Assembly (NCBI GenBank): GCA_050175615.1
Contig: JBFXIU010000200.1
Coordinates: 1 to 6,133, forward strand
Origin: CAYXXZ01 sp050175615
GTDB taxonomy: Bacteria; Pseudomonadota; Gammaproteobacteria; Pseudomonadales; Porticoccaceae
Direction of reading: 5' to 3'
DNA length: 6,133 nucleotides
Shown here: in pieces, positions 1 through 5,523 of the stretch
Numbering within the stretch: the first letter of the stretch is position 1
Layout of the letters: each line of letters opens with the position of its first letter
The notes under the pieces: model-generated
What the model was told of the DNA's origin: nothing
Databases searched by the model: none
Seen by the model: the letters and a program-made list of their open reading frames with translations, nothing else
Made by a program: the position numbers and the translations under genes

Positions 1-111
1 CACCACCTCGTAACCATCGGAGCGCAACTGGGTGAGAATACGTTCGGAATCAACCAGCGCCTTGGGGCAGCCAAGGCTGACAAAACCAACTTTGGGTGTG
101 TGTGCAGACAT
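1..111 (-). CDS. rimO: Ribosomal protein S12 methylthiotransferase RimO, N-terminal fragment (cut by window edge)
   Basis: The 37 visible codons begin at the ATG at 111-109 and run off the left edge in frame. The peptide carries VGFVSLGCPKALVDSERIL, nearly identical to the start of E. coli RimO as I remember it. RimO is a cytoplasmic radical-SAM enzyme that adds a methylthio group to the conserved aspartate of ribosomal protein S12. Cys15, in the SLGCPK motif, is the first of the three cysteines in the N-terminal MTTase domain that hold the auxiliary iron-sulphur cluster. The radical-SAM and TRAM domains lie outside the window. Position 18 is Ala where E. coli has Asn (PKALVD against PKNLVD). 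No strong Shine-Dalgarno site is visible ahead of the ATG. The gene is divergent from the exporter at 296, with 184 bp between the two starts. Confidence 0.95.
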   Translation of the reverse strand, partial: MSAHTPKVGFVSLGCPKALVDSERILTQLRSDGYEVV

Positions 112-173
112 AGGGATCAACTGTTCAAGATTGAGCCTGAGGGCGAACGCCGACAGGGGTTAAGAAAGGCGCG

Positions 174-202
174 ATTATAGCGCAAAGCGGTGGAAGAATC
201 CC
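174..202 (-). promoter_or_regulatory. Probable sigma-70 promoter of rimO
   Basis: Read on the minus strand, 179-174 is a perfect TATAAT -10 box preceded by C and followed by a GC-rich discriminator (CGCGCC). The -35 region is poor; the best candidate at 16-17 bp spacing is GGATTC or GGGATT at about 197-202. Transcription would start near 167, giving a leader of about 56 nt before the rimO ATG. A perfect -10 with a GC-rich discriminator resembles promoters of translation genes, which fits rimO, but the weak -35 limits confidence. Confidence 0.55.
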
Positions 203-295
203 TATCCCGATCGGCCCGAGCAGTGCAATTTTGTTCAATACGCCAAGCGGCATCTATCGCACACTCTGGCCGAACGCACTGGTAGAGAGACCATA

Positions 296-889
296 ATGAC
301 ACTCACATTGATTCTGCCCATGGCCGCCTTTGCGCTTGCCGCATCGATTTCACCGGGCCCTGTGAACCTGGTATGCCTGAGCAGCGGTACCCGCTACCCC
401 ATTTCCAGGGGCCTGATCTTTGTGACCGGTGCCACTCTGGGGTTTATAGCACTATTTATGACCATTGGCCTGGGGCTTTATTCCGCGCTTCTGGCGCTAC
501 CGGGCGCTGCCACCTTGCTGCGCTGGGCCGGCATCGCCTTTCTGCTGTACCTCAGCATTCAGCTGTTTCGCGATAACGGCCAACTGCCGGAAGAACATGC
601 CAGCAAGGCGCCGGGCTTTATGACCGGGGCCATCATGCAGTGGCTCAATCCGAAAGCATGGCTGGCCTCGGCGTCGGGCATCGGTGCCTACACCAGTGGT
701 CAGGATGTGAGAGAAGTCTTCCTGTTCGCAGCTCTTTACCTGCCTATTTGCTGGCTGTCGCTAAGCTGCTGGGTCTACACCGGCGCCTATCTGCGCCGGT
801 TCATCCAGCGCCCCCGCACACTGGTCCTGATCAATCGAGCACTTGCCATGCTACTTGCGGCCAGCTGCATCTATCTGCTGATCGACTGA
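296..889 (+). CDS. LysE-family amino-acid exporter (translocator)
   Basis: A 197-residue inner-membrane protein of the LysE/RhtB superfamily, whose members export amino acids or related small molecules using the proton gradient. Family marks seen: the SPGPVN motif at residues 19-24 after the first hydrophobic segment, and the WLNPKAW motif at 116-122. Hydrophobic stretches lie roughly at 3-28, 39-62, 70-91, 107-130, 140-165 and 178-196, giving the usual six segments, and the length is normal. The ATG at 296 has only a weak purine-rich site (AGAGAG, 284-289) ahead of it, but there is no better start upstream. The gene stands alone on its strand. Its last 39 bp overlap the 3' end of the convergent araC-type gene, a common pairing in which the regulator may control the exporter. 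The substrate cannot be told from sequence. Confidence 0.88.
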   Translation: MTLTLILPMAAFALAASISPGPVNLVCLSSGTRYPISRGLIFVTGATLGFIALFMTIGLGLYSALLALPGAATLLRWAGIAFLLYLSIQLFRDNGQLPEEHASKAPGFMTGAIMQWLNPKAWLASASGIGAYTSGQDVREVFLFAALYLPICWLSLSCWVYTGAYLRRFIQRPRTLVLINRALAMLLAASCIYLLID

Positions 890-1711
890 TCCTCGGCGGT
901 ATTGCTGTGGCGTTGCCGCCAGCAAACGCTTAAACGTACGCTGAAAATGTGGCTGGTCTGCAAAGCCGGCATCCAGTGCGGCCTCGGCTATCGGCGCCCC
1001 CGTTTTCAACGCCTGCTGTGCATATTGAATGCGGCAGTTGATCAGATAGGCATGTGGCGTAAGACCAAAATGGCGCTTGAATGATCGAATCAGGTAACCG
1101 GCACTAAAGCCCGTACATTCACACAAGCTGTCGAGGGACACGTCGGCGGTTGCGGCATGCGCCTTGAGATAGTCGGCCACCGCTTGAAGATTGTCCGGGG
1201 CCTTGGGCTGCGGTGCAGCCGTATGGCCAGCGAGGCTTTGCATAAATCCCGTCAGATATTCGACAACGGCGGTCTGCTTCTCCAGCAACGCGCTGTCTGG
1301 ATCAAGCAGGCATTGCGCCATCATGCAGTAGCCGTCATATATCTGCTGATGCGTCAGTGTTGCTGTCGGAATATCTTCCCAGACGGGCCGATCCAGCAGG
1401 CCGGCTTCGTGGCGCAATCGAGCCAACCAATCCGTATCAACATACAGCATCAGATAGCCCCACGGCTGGTCATCGATCGGGTTGCAGGCATGCACCCACT
1501 CCGGATTCACGATAACCAGATCGCCCTCACCGACTCGATACTGCTCATCACGGTACAGAAACGTACTCTGCCCCCTCGTAATGGCACCCAAGGACCACTG
1601 CCTGTGGCTGTGAGGCGCATAACACACCTTTCTGCCCGCCTGCACTTTTCGCAGCTCAATGTATGGCATGCGATTGTCTCGCCAGAAAACAGGCTTTTCT
1701 GAATCAGTCAT
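851..1711 (-). CDS. AraC-family transcriptional regulator with N-terminal cupin sensor domain
   Basis: A 286-residue DNA-binding regulator. Residues about 15-100 form an AraC-type ligand-binding cupin domain, with HSHRQWSLG, the GEGDLVIVNP strand and a VHACNP segment. Residues about 175-275 are the double helix-turn-helix domain: helix pair one around SLDSLCECTGFSAGYLIRSF, pair two around EAALDAGFADQPHFQRTFKR, ending in the family signature TPQQYRR. The start is ambiguous. The ATG at 1711 lies 12 nt from an AGGAG site (1728-1724), while an in-frame TTG at 1717 lies at the ideal 6 nt and would add two residues. I give the ATG. The gene overlaps the exporter at 296-889 tail to tail, and such neighbours are often the regulated target. 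It also lies about 55 nt downstream of the acetyltransferase on the same strand with no clear terminator between, so co-transcription is possible. The effector is unknown. Confidence 0.9.
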   Translation of the reverse strand: MTDSEKPVFWRDNRMPYIELRKVQAGRKVCYAPHSHRQWSLGAITRGQSTFLYRDEQYRVGEGDLVIVNPEWVHACNPIDDQPWGYLMLYVDTDWLARLRHEAGLLDRPVWEDIPTATLTHQQIYDGYCMMAQCLLDPDSALLEKQTAVVEYLTGFMQSLAGHTAAPQPKAPDNLQAVADYLKAHAATADVSLDSLCECTGFSAGYLIRSFKRHFGLTPHAYLINCRIQYAQQALKTGAPIAEAALDAGFADQPHFQRTFKRLLAATPQQYRRGSVDQQIDAAGRK

Positions 1712-1767
1712 ATGCAATCAGGACTCCTGCCCTTACTCCTCAACCACTATGCCAAATGGCAGACACA

Positions 1768-2265
1768 TCAAACAGCTTCAAGATTCTTTTGCCAAAAAAC
1801 GGCACTCCCCGCCTTGGGGTCCAGCTCGTAACCGGAGAAGCCAAACTTCTCATAGGCTGATTTGGCCACGGTATTGTTACTGAGTACCTCTAGGGTGATT
1901 TTGCAACACCCCTTCTCTTTCGCCACTGCCTCAACTTTCTCCAGAAGCCTTTGGCTCAAGCCCATGCCTCGGTACTCACCGAGTACACAAATATCATGGA
2001 TATTGATCAGCGGCTTGCAGGCAAAGGTTGAGAACCCCTCAAAGCAGTTCACCAGACCGGCCGGCTTGTCATTCACATAAGCAAGTATACTGAACGCATG
2101 GGGTATGGCAGACAACGCCGGCACCAGGTTGCACATCACATCATCCTTCAGGGGCTCGCCGCCACCCATCGGATCGCAGGCATAGACATTCAGCAGAAAC
2201 GGGATGTCCAACTGGTGTCGACTGTTCTCGTAATCAGCCCGTACAACTTCAATATTCATTTTCAT
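1768..2265 (-). CDS. GNAT-family N-acetyltransferase
   Basis: A cytoplasmic acetyl-CoA-dependent acetyltransferase of about 165 residues, of normal single-domain GNAT length. Motif A (acetyl-CoA pyrophosphate binding) is EYRGMGLSQRLL at about residues 97-108, with the R-G-M-G-L core preceded by the strand NIHDICVL. Motif B is NNTVAKSAYEKFGF at about 130-143, followed by the usual tail (YELDP, FWQK). The segment DPMGGGEPL near residues 31-39 and NCFEGFSTFACKPL at about 73-86 look like a distinct subfamily signature whose substrate I do not know. Several in-frame starts exist: GTG 2292, ATG 2283, ATG 2265 and ATG 2259. AGGA sites lie 8 nt before 2265 and 5 nt before 2259, so one of these two is most likely. 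It follows the RhtB gene by 33 nt on the same strand and is probably co-transcribed with it. Confidence 0.9.
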   Translation of the reverse strand: MKMNIEVVRADYENSRHQLDIPFLLNVYACDPMGGGEPLKDDVMCNLVPALSAIPHAFSILAYVNDKPAGLVNCFEGFSTFACKPLINIHDICVLGEYRGMGLSQRLLEKVEAVAKEKGCCKITLEVLSNNTVAKSAYEKFGFSGYELDPKAGSAVFWQKNLEAV

Positions 2266-2298
2266 CCTGTTTGTCCTAAACATACGCAGCACAGGCTG

Positions 2299-2931
2299 TC
2301 ATACTGCTCTATGTGATGTGCCGGCCAATGCGATACCAGAGGCAACGAACGCTCCCCCCAGAACCTTCCCCAGGTAATTGTGTCGTGACTCCAAATACCT
2401 TTTTTGAGTTGTATGAATTGCATACGCATACCCAAGTATGCAGCAGAACGACAAGAGCATGAAGGTACCGACAAGAATACTGAATTGGAAAAGCACAGGC
2501 TGGTCATGCGCTATGAATTGGGGAAACAGAGCCGTTGTAAATGCGATGGCTTTGGGATTACTCAGCGCAACAGCCAGTCCACTTGAGTACAGCTTCATGC
2601 GACTGGCATTTTGCAATGTTGCAGAGCCCGAGCTTTTGACCGTTGCGAACCCGTTTCGCCACAGCTTGATTCCCAAGTAGATGAGATAGATTGCACCAAC
2701 AAATTTAACAACCGAGAACAAGAGCGCCGATCCGAGGATAATTGCGCTGAGACCGGCAACAGACATCGCCGACATGATGAATAAACCGGTTATATTTCCC
2801 AGTATCGTGAAAACCGAGCGCTTCACCCCATAGGCAAGACTGTGTGAAGTCGCAAGCAGGATGGCCGGGCCTGGGGTAATGGTTGCGATAAACGCAATCG
2901 ACAAAAATAGCAGTATGTTCGAAATATCCAT
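2299..2931 (-). CDS. RhtB/LysE-family amino-acid or metabolite exporter
   Basis: A 210-residue inner-membrane exporter of the RhtB branch (homoserine/threonine/leucine-type exporters). Seen: the TPGPA motif at residues 19-23, the YLIYLGIKLWR segment at 82-92, the SNPKA motif at 124-128, and a closing GKVLGGAFVASGIALA helix at 188-203. Hydrophobic stretches fall at about 5-28, 40-64, 67-90, 115-138, 148-171 and 187-204. The ATG at 2931 has an AAGG site (2943-2940) 8 nt upstream, so the start is secure. It begins 24 nt after the ABC-F stop codon and ends 33 nt before the acetyltransferase start, which indicates an operon. It differs clearly in sequence from the other exporter at 296-889 and is not a recent duplicate. 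RhtB paralogues often exchange substrates, so the cargo is undetermined. Confidence 0.9.
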   Translation of the reverse strand: MDISNILLFLSIAFIATITPGPAILLATSHSLAYGVKRSVFTILGNITGLFIMSAMSVAGLSAIILGSALLFSVVKFVGAIYLIYLGIKLWRNGFATVKSSGSATLQNASRMKLYSSGLAVALSNPKAIAFTTALFPQFIAHDQPVLFQFSILVGTFMLLSFCCILGYAYAIHTTQKRYLESRHNYLGKVLGGAFVASGIALAGTSHRAV

Positions 2932-2939
2932 GGTGCTTA

Positions 2940-2943
2940 CCTT
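2940..2943 (-). promoter_or_regulatory. Shine-Dalgarno site of the RhtB-type exporter
   Basis: AAGG on the minus strand, 8 nt before the ATG at 2931, within the 24-nt gap after the ABC-F stop codon. It supports translation of the exporter from an operon message with its own initiation site, not by coupling. Confidence 0.5.
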
Positions 2944-2955
2944 ATTTGGCGTAAC

Positions 2956-4605
2956 CTAATGCACGATCTCAGATGGGTGAAGGCCAGACAATGACGGGCA
3001 CTGCAAACGCCAACCATGCTCAGTCGCACACACGTGATCCGTCAGCTCAATGTTTTTCAAAAAAACATCATCATGCGACACAACCACCAGAGCGCCTTTA
3101 TATCCCCGCAGCATGATTTCCAATGCTTGTACTGACATCAAATCAAGGTGGTTAGTTGGCTCATCCAGTAACAGTAGCTGCGGTGGCGAGTCAGCATAAA
3201 GTACACAGGCAAGTGCTCCTTTAAGACGCTCACCACCGCTGAGCAACCCACTGGGTGTCGTGATTTTGTGCGCTTCAAGCCCTACTTGAGCCAAGCGCAT
3301 ACGCAGATCACTCTCCGTCGCTGTGGGATTGGCGATCTGAAGCTGTTCCAGCACAGTTTTCTCTGAATCAAGTTGCTCCAGCCGTTGATCGAGATATGCA
3401 TACTCAGGTGTCACAAGGCATGTCCCAGACACGGGCACAGCCTTACCGGCAAGCACTCGCAGCAACGTGGATTTGCCACAACCATTCGGGCCAGTGATAC
3501 CGATACGCTGCTGCCCGCCTATGGTCAAGCTTATTGTGCGGGTATCCCCTTCCAAATGCGGCAATATCACATTATCCAGCTCGGCCACACAGCGTTTTGC
3601 AGTCCGCGTCACGGGGATCGCATGCAGGGTTACGTGCGATTCATCTTCAACATGATTAGCCGCTTCCCGTACACGTTGATCAAGTCGCGCTCGAGTAATG
3701 GCCTGTTTCTGGCGTAGCGAACCTGATGACACCTCACTGCGCTCTTTTTGCCGATCCAGCAGTATTTTAGCCTGGTTCGACTCTTTTCCTTGCCGGTTGC
3801 CACGGGCCTGCCGTTGTTCCTGACGCAGGCTGTGCTTCCGCATTACTCGTTCCTGACGTTGCCGTTCAAGTTTGCATTCATCAAGTGTTTGCTGGGCGCT
3901 CTGTCGTTCATGCGCACGGGTTTCGACGTAAAATGAATAGTTGCCTCCATAGCTGCGCAGCCCCTGGGGGGACAACTCCACGATACGTTCCATCGACTCC
4001 AACAACTGCCTGTCGTGGCTCACCACGATCAGCCCTCGCGACCAACGCTGCAGTTGCTCGATTAACGCCTGCCGATTTGGACGATCAAGATGGTTGCTCG
4101 GTTCATCCAGAATCAAGAAATCCGCATCCGACAGCATGGCCCCAATCAGAGAAACGCGCATTTCCTCACCGCCGCTTAGCATGTCGACCGGTGTATCGGC
4201 ATGCATGTGGCCCAAATGATTGCGTTCAAGTTCATTCTGGAGCCTCTTGCGCAGATCCCAGTGATCGCCCAGCGCCTCGAAATCTTCCGCGGCTATACTG
4301 CCTGATTCAATACGACACAGTGCATCCAGTCGGTGCCTGACTCCAGCCAAGTCGGCCACTGTAGAACCCCTTGAACGACCCACGTGTTGCGCCAGGTAAT
4401 GCACGCTACCGGCACACCGACAATAACCGGTACCGGGCTCCAGCAATCCGGCCAGTAACTTTGCCAGTACAGTTTTACCAATACCGTTGCGCCCCACCAG
4501 TCCTGTTGGGCGCAAATCAAATTGTTCATTAAGAGCGGAGAAAAGGGTCCTGCCGTCCGGCAGAACGAAAGACATGTCTTTCACTACGAGATTAATATTC
4601 GTCAT
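2956..4605 (-). CDS. ABC-F family ATPase (two ATP-binding cassettes, no transmembrane domain)
   Basis: A 549-residue soluble protein with tandem ABC domains, the hallmark of ABC-F proteins that act on the ribosome (translation factors or antibiotic target protection). Cassette 1: Walker A GRNGIGKT (38-45), signature LSGGE (143-147), Walker B LILDEPSNHLD (164-174), switch His in SHDR (197). Cassette 2: Walker A GPNGCGKST (372-380), signature LSGGE (455-459), Walker B LLLLDEPTNHLD (477-488), switch His in SHDD (511). Both catalytic glutamates are present. Between them, about 223-325 is a charged Arg/Gln/Glu-rich helical linker, which in this family reaches toward the peptidyl-transferase centre. 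The Walker A to signature spacing in cassette 1 leaves little room for an Arm insertion. The ATG at 4605 is chosen, with GGA 7 nt upstream; an in-frame TTG at 4626 would add seven residues. It is the first gene of the probable operon with the exporter and acetyltransferase. The exact subfamily is not assigned. Confidence 0.93.
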   Translation of the reverse strand: MTNINLVVKDMSFVLPDGRTLFSALNEQFDLRPTGLVGRNGIGKTVLAKLLAGLLEPGTGYCRCAGSVHYLAQHVGRSRGSTVADLAGVRHRLDALCRIESGSIAAEDFEALGDHWDLRKRLQNELERNHLGHMHADTPVDMLSGGEEMRVSLIGAMLSDADFLILDEPSNHLDRPNRQALIEQLQRWSRGLIVVSHDRQLLESMERIVELSPQGLRSYGGNYSFYVETRAHERQSAQQTLDECKLERQRQERVMRKHSLRQEQRQARGNRQGKESNQAKILLDRQKERSEVSSGSLRQKQAITRARLDQRVREAANHVEDESHVTLHAIPVTRTAKRCVAELDNVILPHLEGDTRTISLTIGGQQRIGITGPNGCGKSTLLRVLAGKAVPVSGTCLVTPEYAYLDQRLEQLDSEKTVLEQLQIANPTATESDLRMRLAQVGLEAHKITTPSGLLSGGERLKGALACVLYADSPPQLLLLDEPTNHLDLMSVQALEIMLRGYKGALVVVSHDDVFLKNIELTDHVCATEHGWRLQCPSLSGLHPSEIVH

Positions 4606-4725
4606 GCTGTATTCCAAAGATGCCAAGAACTCCCCCTGCTCTCAGGGGCTGATGGAGACTGGCCGTCACAACAACGGCGGCATCAATGGCGCATTGGACA
4701 AACACCTCATATTGGAATAAACAGG
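4606..4725 (-). promoter_or_regulatory. Untranslated leader of the ABC-F operon with possible leader peptide and three hairpins
   Basis: About 120 nt separate the predicted transcription start from the ABC-F ATG. On the minus strand it holds a short open frame from ATG 4710 to TGA 4666 (14 residues, MRCLSNAPLMPPLL). This frame has no evident Shine-Dalgarno site. The leader also holds three inverted repeats: CAATG/CATTG with a 3-nt loop (4684-4696), GCCGT/ACGGC with a 7-nt loop (4662-4678), and CCCCTG/CAGGGG with a 4-nt loop (4633-4648). The first lies inside the short frame and the second spans its stop. The last hairpin is followed by GAGTTCTT, not a real T-run, so it is a poor intrinsic terminator. 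Leader peptides with hairpins are known to control some ABC-F resistance genes by ribosome stalling; that this one does so is inference. Confidence 0.35.
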
Positions 4726-4731
4726 CTATAT

Positions 4732-4759
4732 ATTGTACAACACCGAAGAAAATGAACAA
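4732..4759 (-). promoter_or_regulatory. Probable promoter of the ABC-F/RhtB/GNAT operon
   Basis: On the minus strand, TTGTTC (4759-4754) and TACAAT (4737-4732) sit 16 bp apart, each one or two bases from consensus, in an AT-rich stretch continuing as ATATAG. The -10 box overlaps an 8-bp palindrome, TTGTACAA (4733-4740), which could be a regulator half-site or chance. Transcription would begin near 4725. Confidence 0.5.
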
Positions 4760-4855
4760 TAACGCAGTCGAGCTTACTGGCTCAGGGGGTATGCTGGTTA
4801 ACTTTCTGCGTCAGTCTAAACACAAAAAAACCTATCAAATATCCTAGCAGGCCAC

Positions 4856-4861
4856 AGGAGG
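4856..4861 (+). promoter_or_regulatory. Perfect Shine-Dalgarno site of the disrupted gene at 4869
   Basis: AGGAGG, full consensus, lies 7 nt before the ATG at 4869-4871. It decides the start of an otherwise broken frame: the ATG shares its frame with the later protein-like segments and the final stop at 5388-5390, so the site marks the original gene start. Confidence 0.6.
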
Positions 4862-4868
4862 GCTGCTC

Positions 4869-5390
4869 ATGCGATTCCGATTCCCTCGCTGCTGCTGTTA
4901 CCACTTGGAATCATCCTTGCGATTGTTGGCTTGCGCCAACTGAGTCGCAACCGCGCACAACAAATTCTCGGGCTGTTACTAACAGTGGGGGGGTACCGTA
5001 ACCGCGGTATCCAGCGGCGTATACATTCAAGAAATAACGGCAAGCCCTGCAACGACAGAATTGTCCGAGCAACAGGGAGGCAGCGTAGCAGTGCCAATCG
5101 GGCCACAGGATTATCGCAACACCAGTGGTATTGCGCTGGAAATACGCTCTGTTAATGCACCGGAGACCTAGGTACGCCGGCAGCCAGTTTGAGCCAGTGG
5201 GGGCGGTGATGCCAGCGTATCGGCAGACCTTATGCCCAACACTTCCAGCCCGTTTGCCGGAGGTACAATTACCGTCTACTCAGACGGCTCATTCGATCTT
5301 GTGAACCCTGCAGTGCCTGGCACATACACATTCGATTATCAGATACAGAACAGTACAGGCACAGTAGCGGTGGAGGTCCTCAGCCCATAA
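4869..5390 (+). pseudogene. Frameshifted gene for a small membrane-anchored, exported protein with IPTL-like segment and Ig-like tail
   Basis: No single long frame exists, but protein-like sequence continues across frames. The ATG at 4869 follows a perfect AGGAGG. From about 4871 to 4990 the next frame reads a Pro-rich start (IPIPS), a hydrophobic helix (LLLLPLGIILAIVGL), then RQLSRNRA and a second hydrophobic stretch (ILGLLLTVGG). The frame returns at the G7 run (4987-4993) and reads TVTAVSSGVYIQEITASPA onward to APET, where it hits TAG (5169-5171). It shifts again for LGTPAASLSQWG, and returns at the G5 run (5199-5203) to read GDASVSADLMPN through DGSFDLVNPAVPGTYTFDY, a typical bacterial Ig-like/cadherin-type strand pattern, to TAA at 5390. 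Four one-base shifts would restore about 173 residues. The helix plus basic cluster resembles an exosortase (IPTL/XrtH) sorting signal placed near the N-terminus. It is either a decaying gene or sequence error. Its function is unknown. Confidence 0.62.
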
Positions 5391-5406
5391 GTTAAACCCG
5401 AAGATT

Positions 5407-5443
5407 GGGCATGACCATAAGTATTAACTTCTTGGTCATGCCC
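5407..5443. terminator. Long perfect inverted repeat between convergent genes, candidate bidirectional terminator
   Basis: The arms GGGCATGACCA (5407-5417) and TGGTCATGCCC (5433-5443) pair perfectly over 11 bp. A further 4-bp inner stem, AAGT (5419-5422) with ACTT (5427-5430), closes a 4-nt loop. It lies 17 bp after the stop of the disrupted gene and 80 bp after the stop of the convergent gene at 5524, where a shared terminator is expected. Neither side carries a proper T-run (TGTCTGCG on plus, AATCTTCG on minus), so it is not a canonical intrinsic terminator. It may instead stabilise mRNA ends. Confidence 0.45.
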
Positions 5444-5523
5444 TGTCTGCGTGCTTCGCAGTTATCCTTGCCGTTCAGCGACGGATAAGTGCCTATTGAG
5501 ACCCCGATTGGCCGAGATTACCA

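Noticed and set aside
231..260. Plus-strand promoter TTGTTC ... TATCGC for the exporter at 296
   Set aside because: The -35 is fair, but the -10 matches poorly and the spacing is 18 bp; not strong enough to list.
117..302. Minus-strand frame of 61 codons upstream of rimO
   Set aside because: It covers the rimO leader and promoter, has no good ribosome site and resembles no family; the perfect -10 box lies inside it.
1157..1702. Plus-strand frame of 181 codons opposite the AraC gene
   Set aside because: It is the reverse shadow of an unambiguous AraC-family gene, and its composition (Arg, Gln, His-rich) is unlike a folded protein.
2262..2507. Minus-strand 81-codon frame over the 3' end of the RhtB gene
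   Set aside because: It is an alternate frame of the exporter. The exporter frame carries all family motifs.
4633..4648. CCCCTG/CAGGGG hairpin as an intrinsic terminator
   Set aside because: The stem is only 6 bp and neither side has a T-run, so it is kept only as part of a possible leader structure.
4752..4847. Short plus-strand frame of 31 codons (MNNNAVELTGSGG...) ahead of the disrupted gene
   Set aside because: It has only a weak purine stretch before the ATG, no signal peptide or domain, and overlaps the divergent promoter region. It may be chance or a scrap of older sequence.
4867..5106. Minus-strand 79-codon frame across the disrupted gene
   Set aside because: It is a shadow of the plus-strand segments, with no Shine-Dalgarno site and no recognisable domain.
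4931..5155. Plus-strand 74-codon frame starting at TTG 4931
   Set aside because: Only its first part is real coding sequence (the RQLSRNRAQQILGLLLTVGG part). After the G7 run it reads the wrong frame of the disrupted gene, giving an Arg/Asn-rich shadow.
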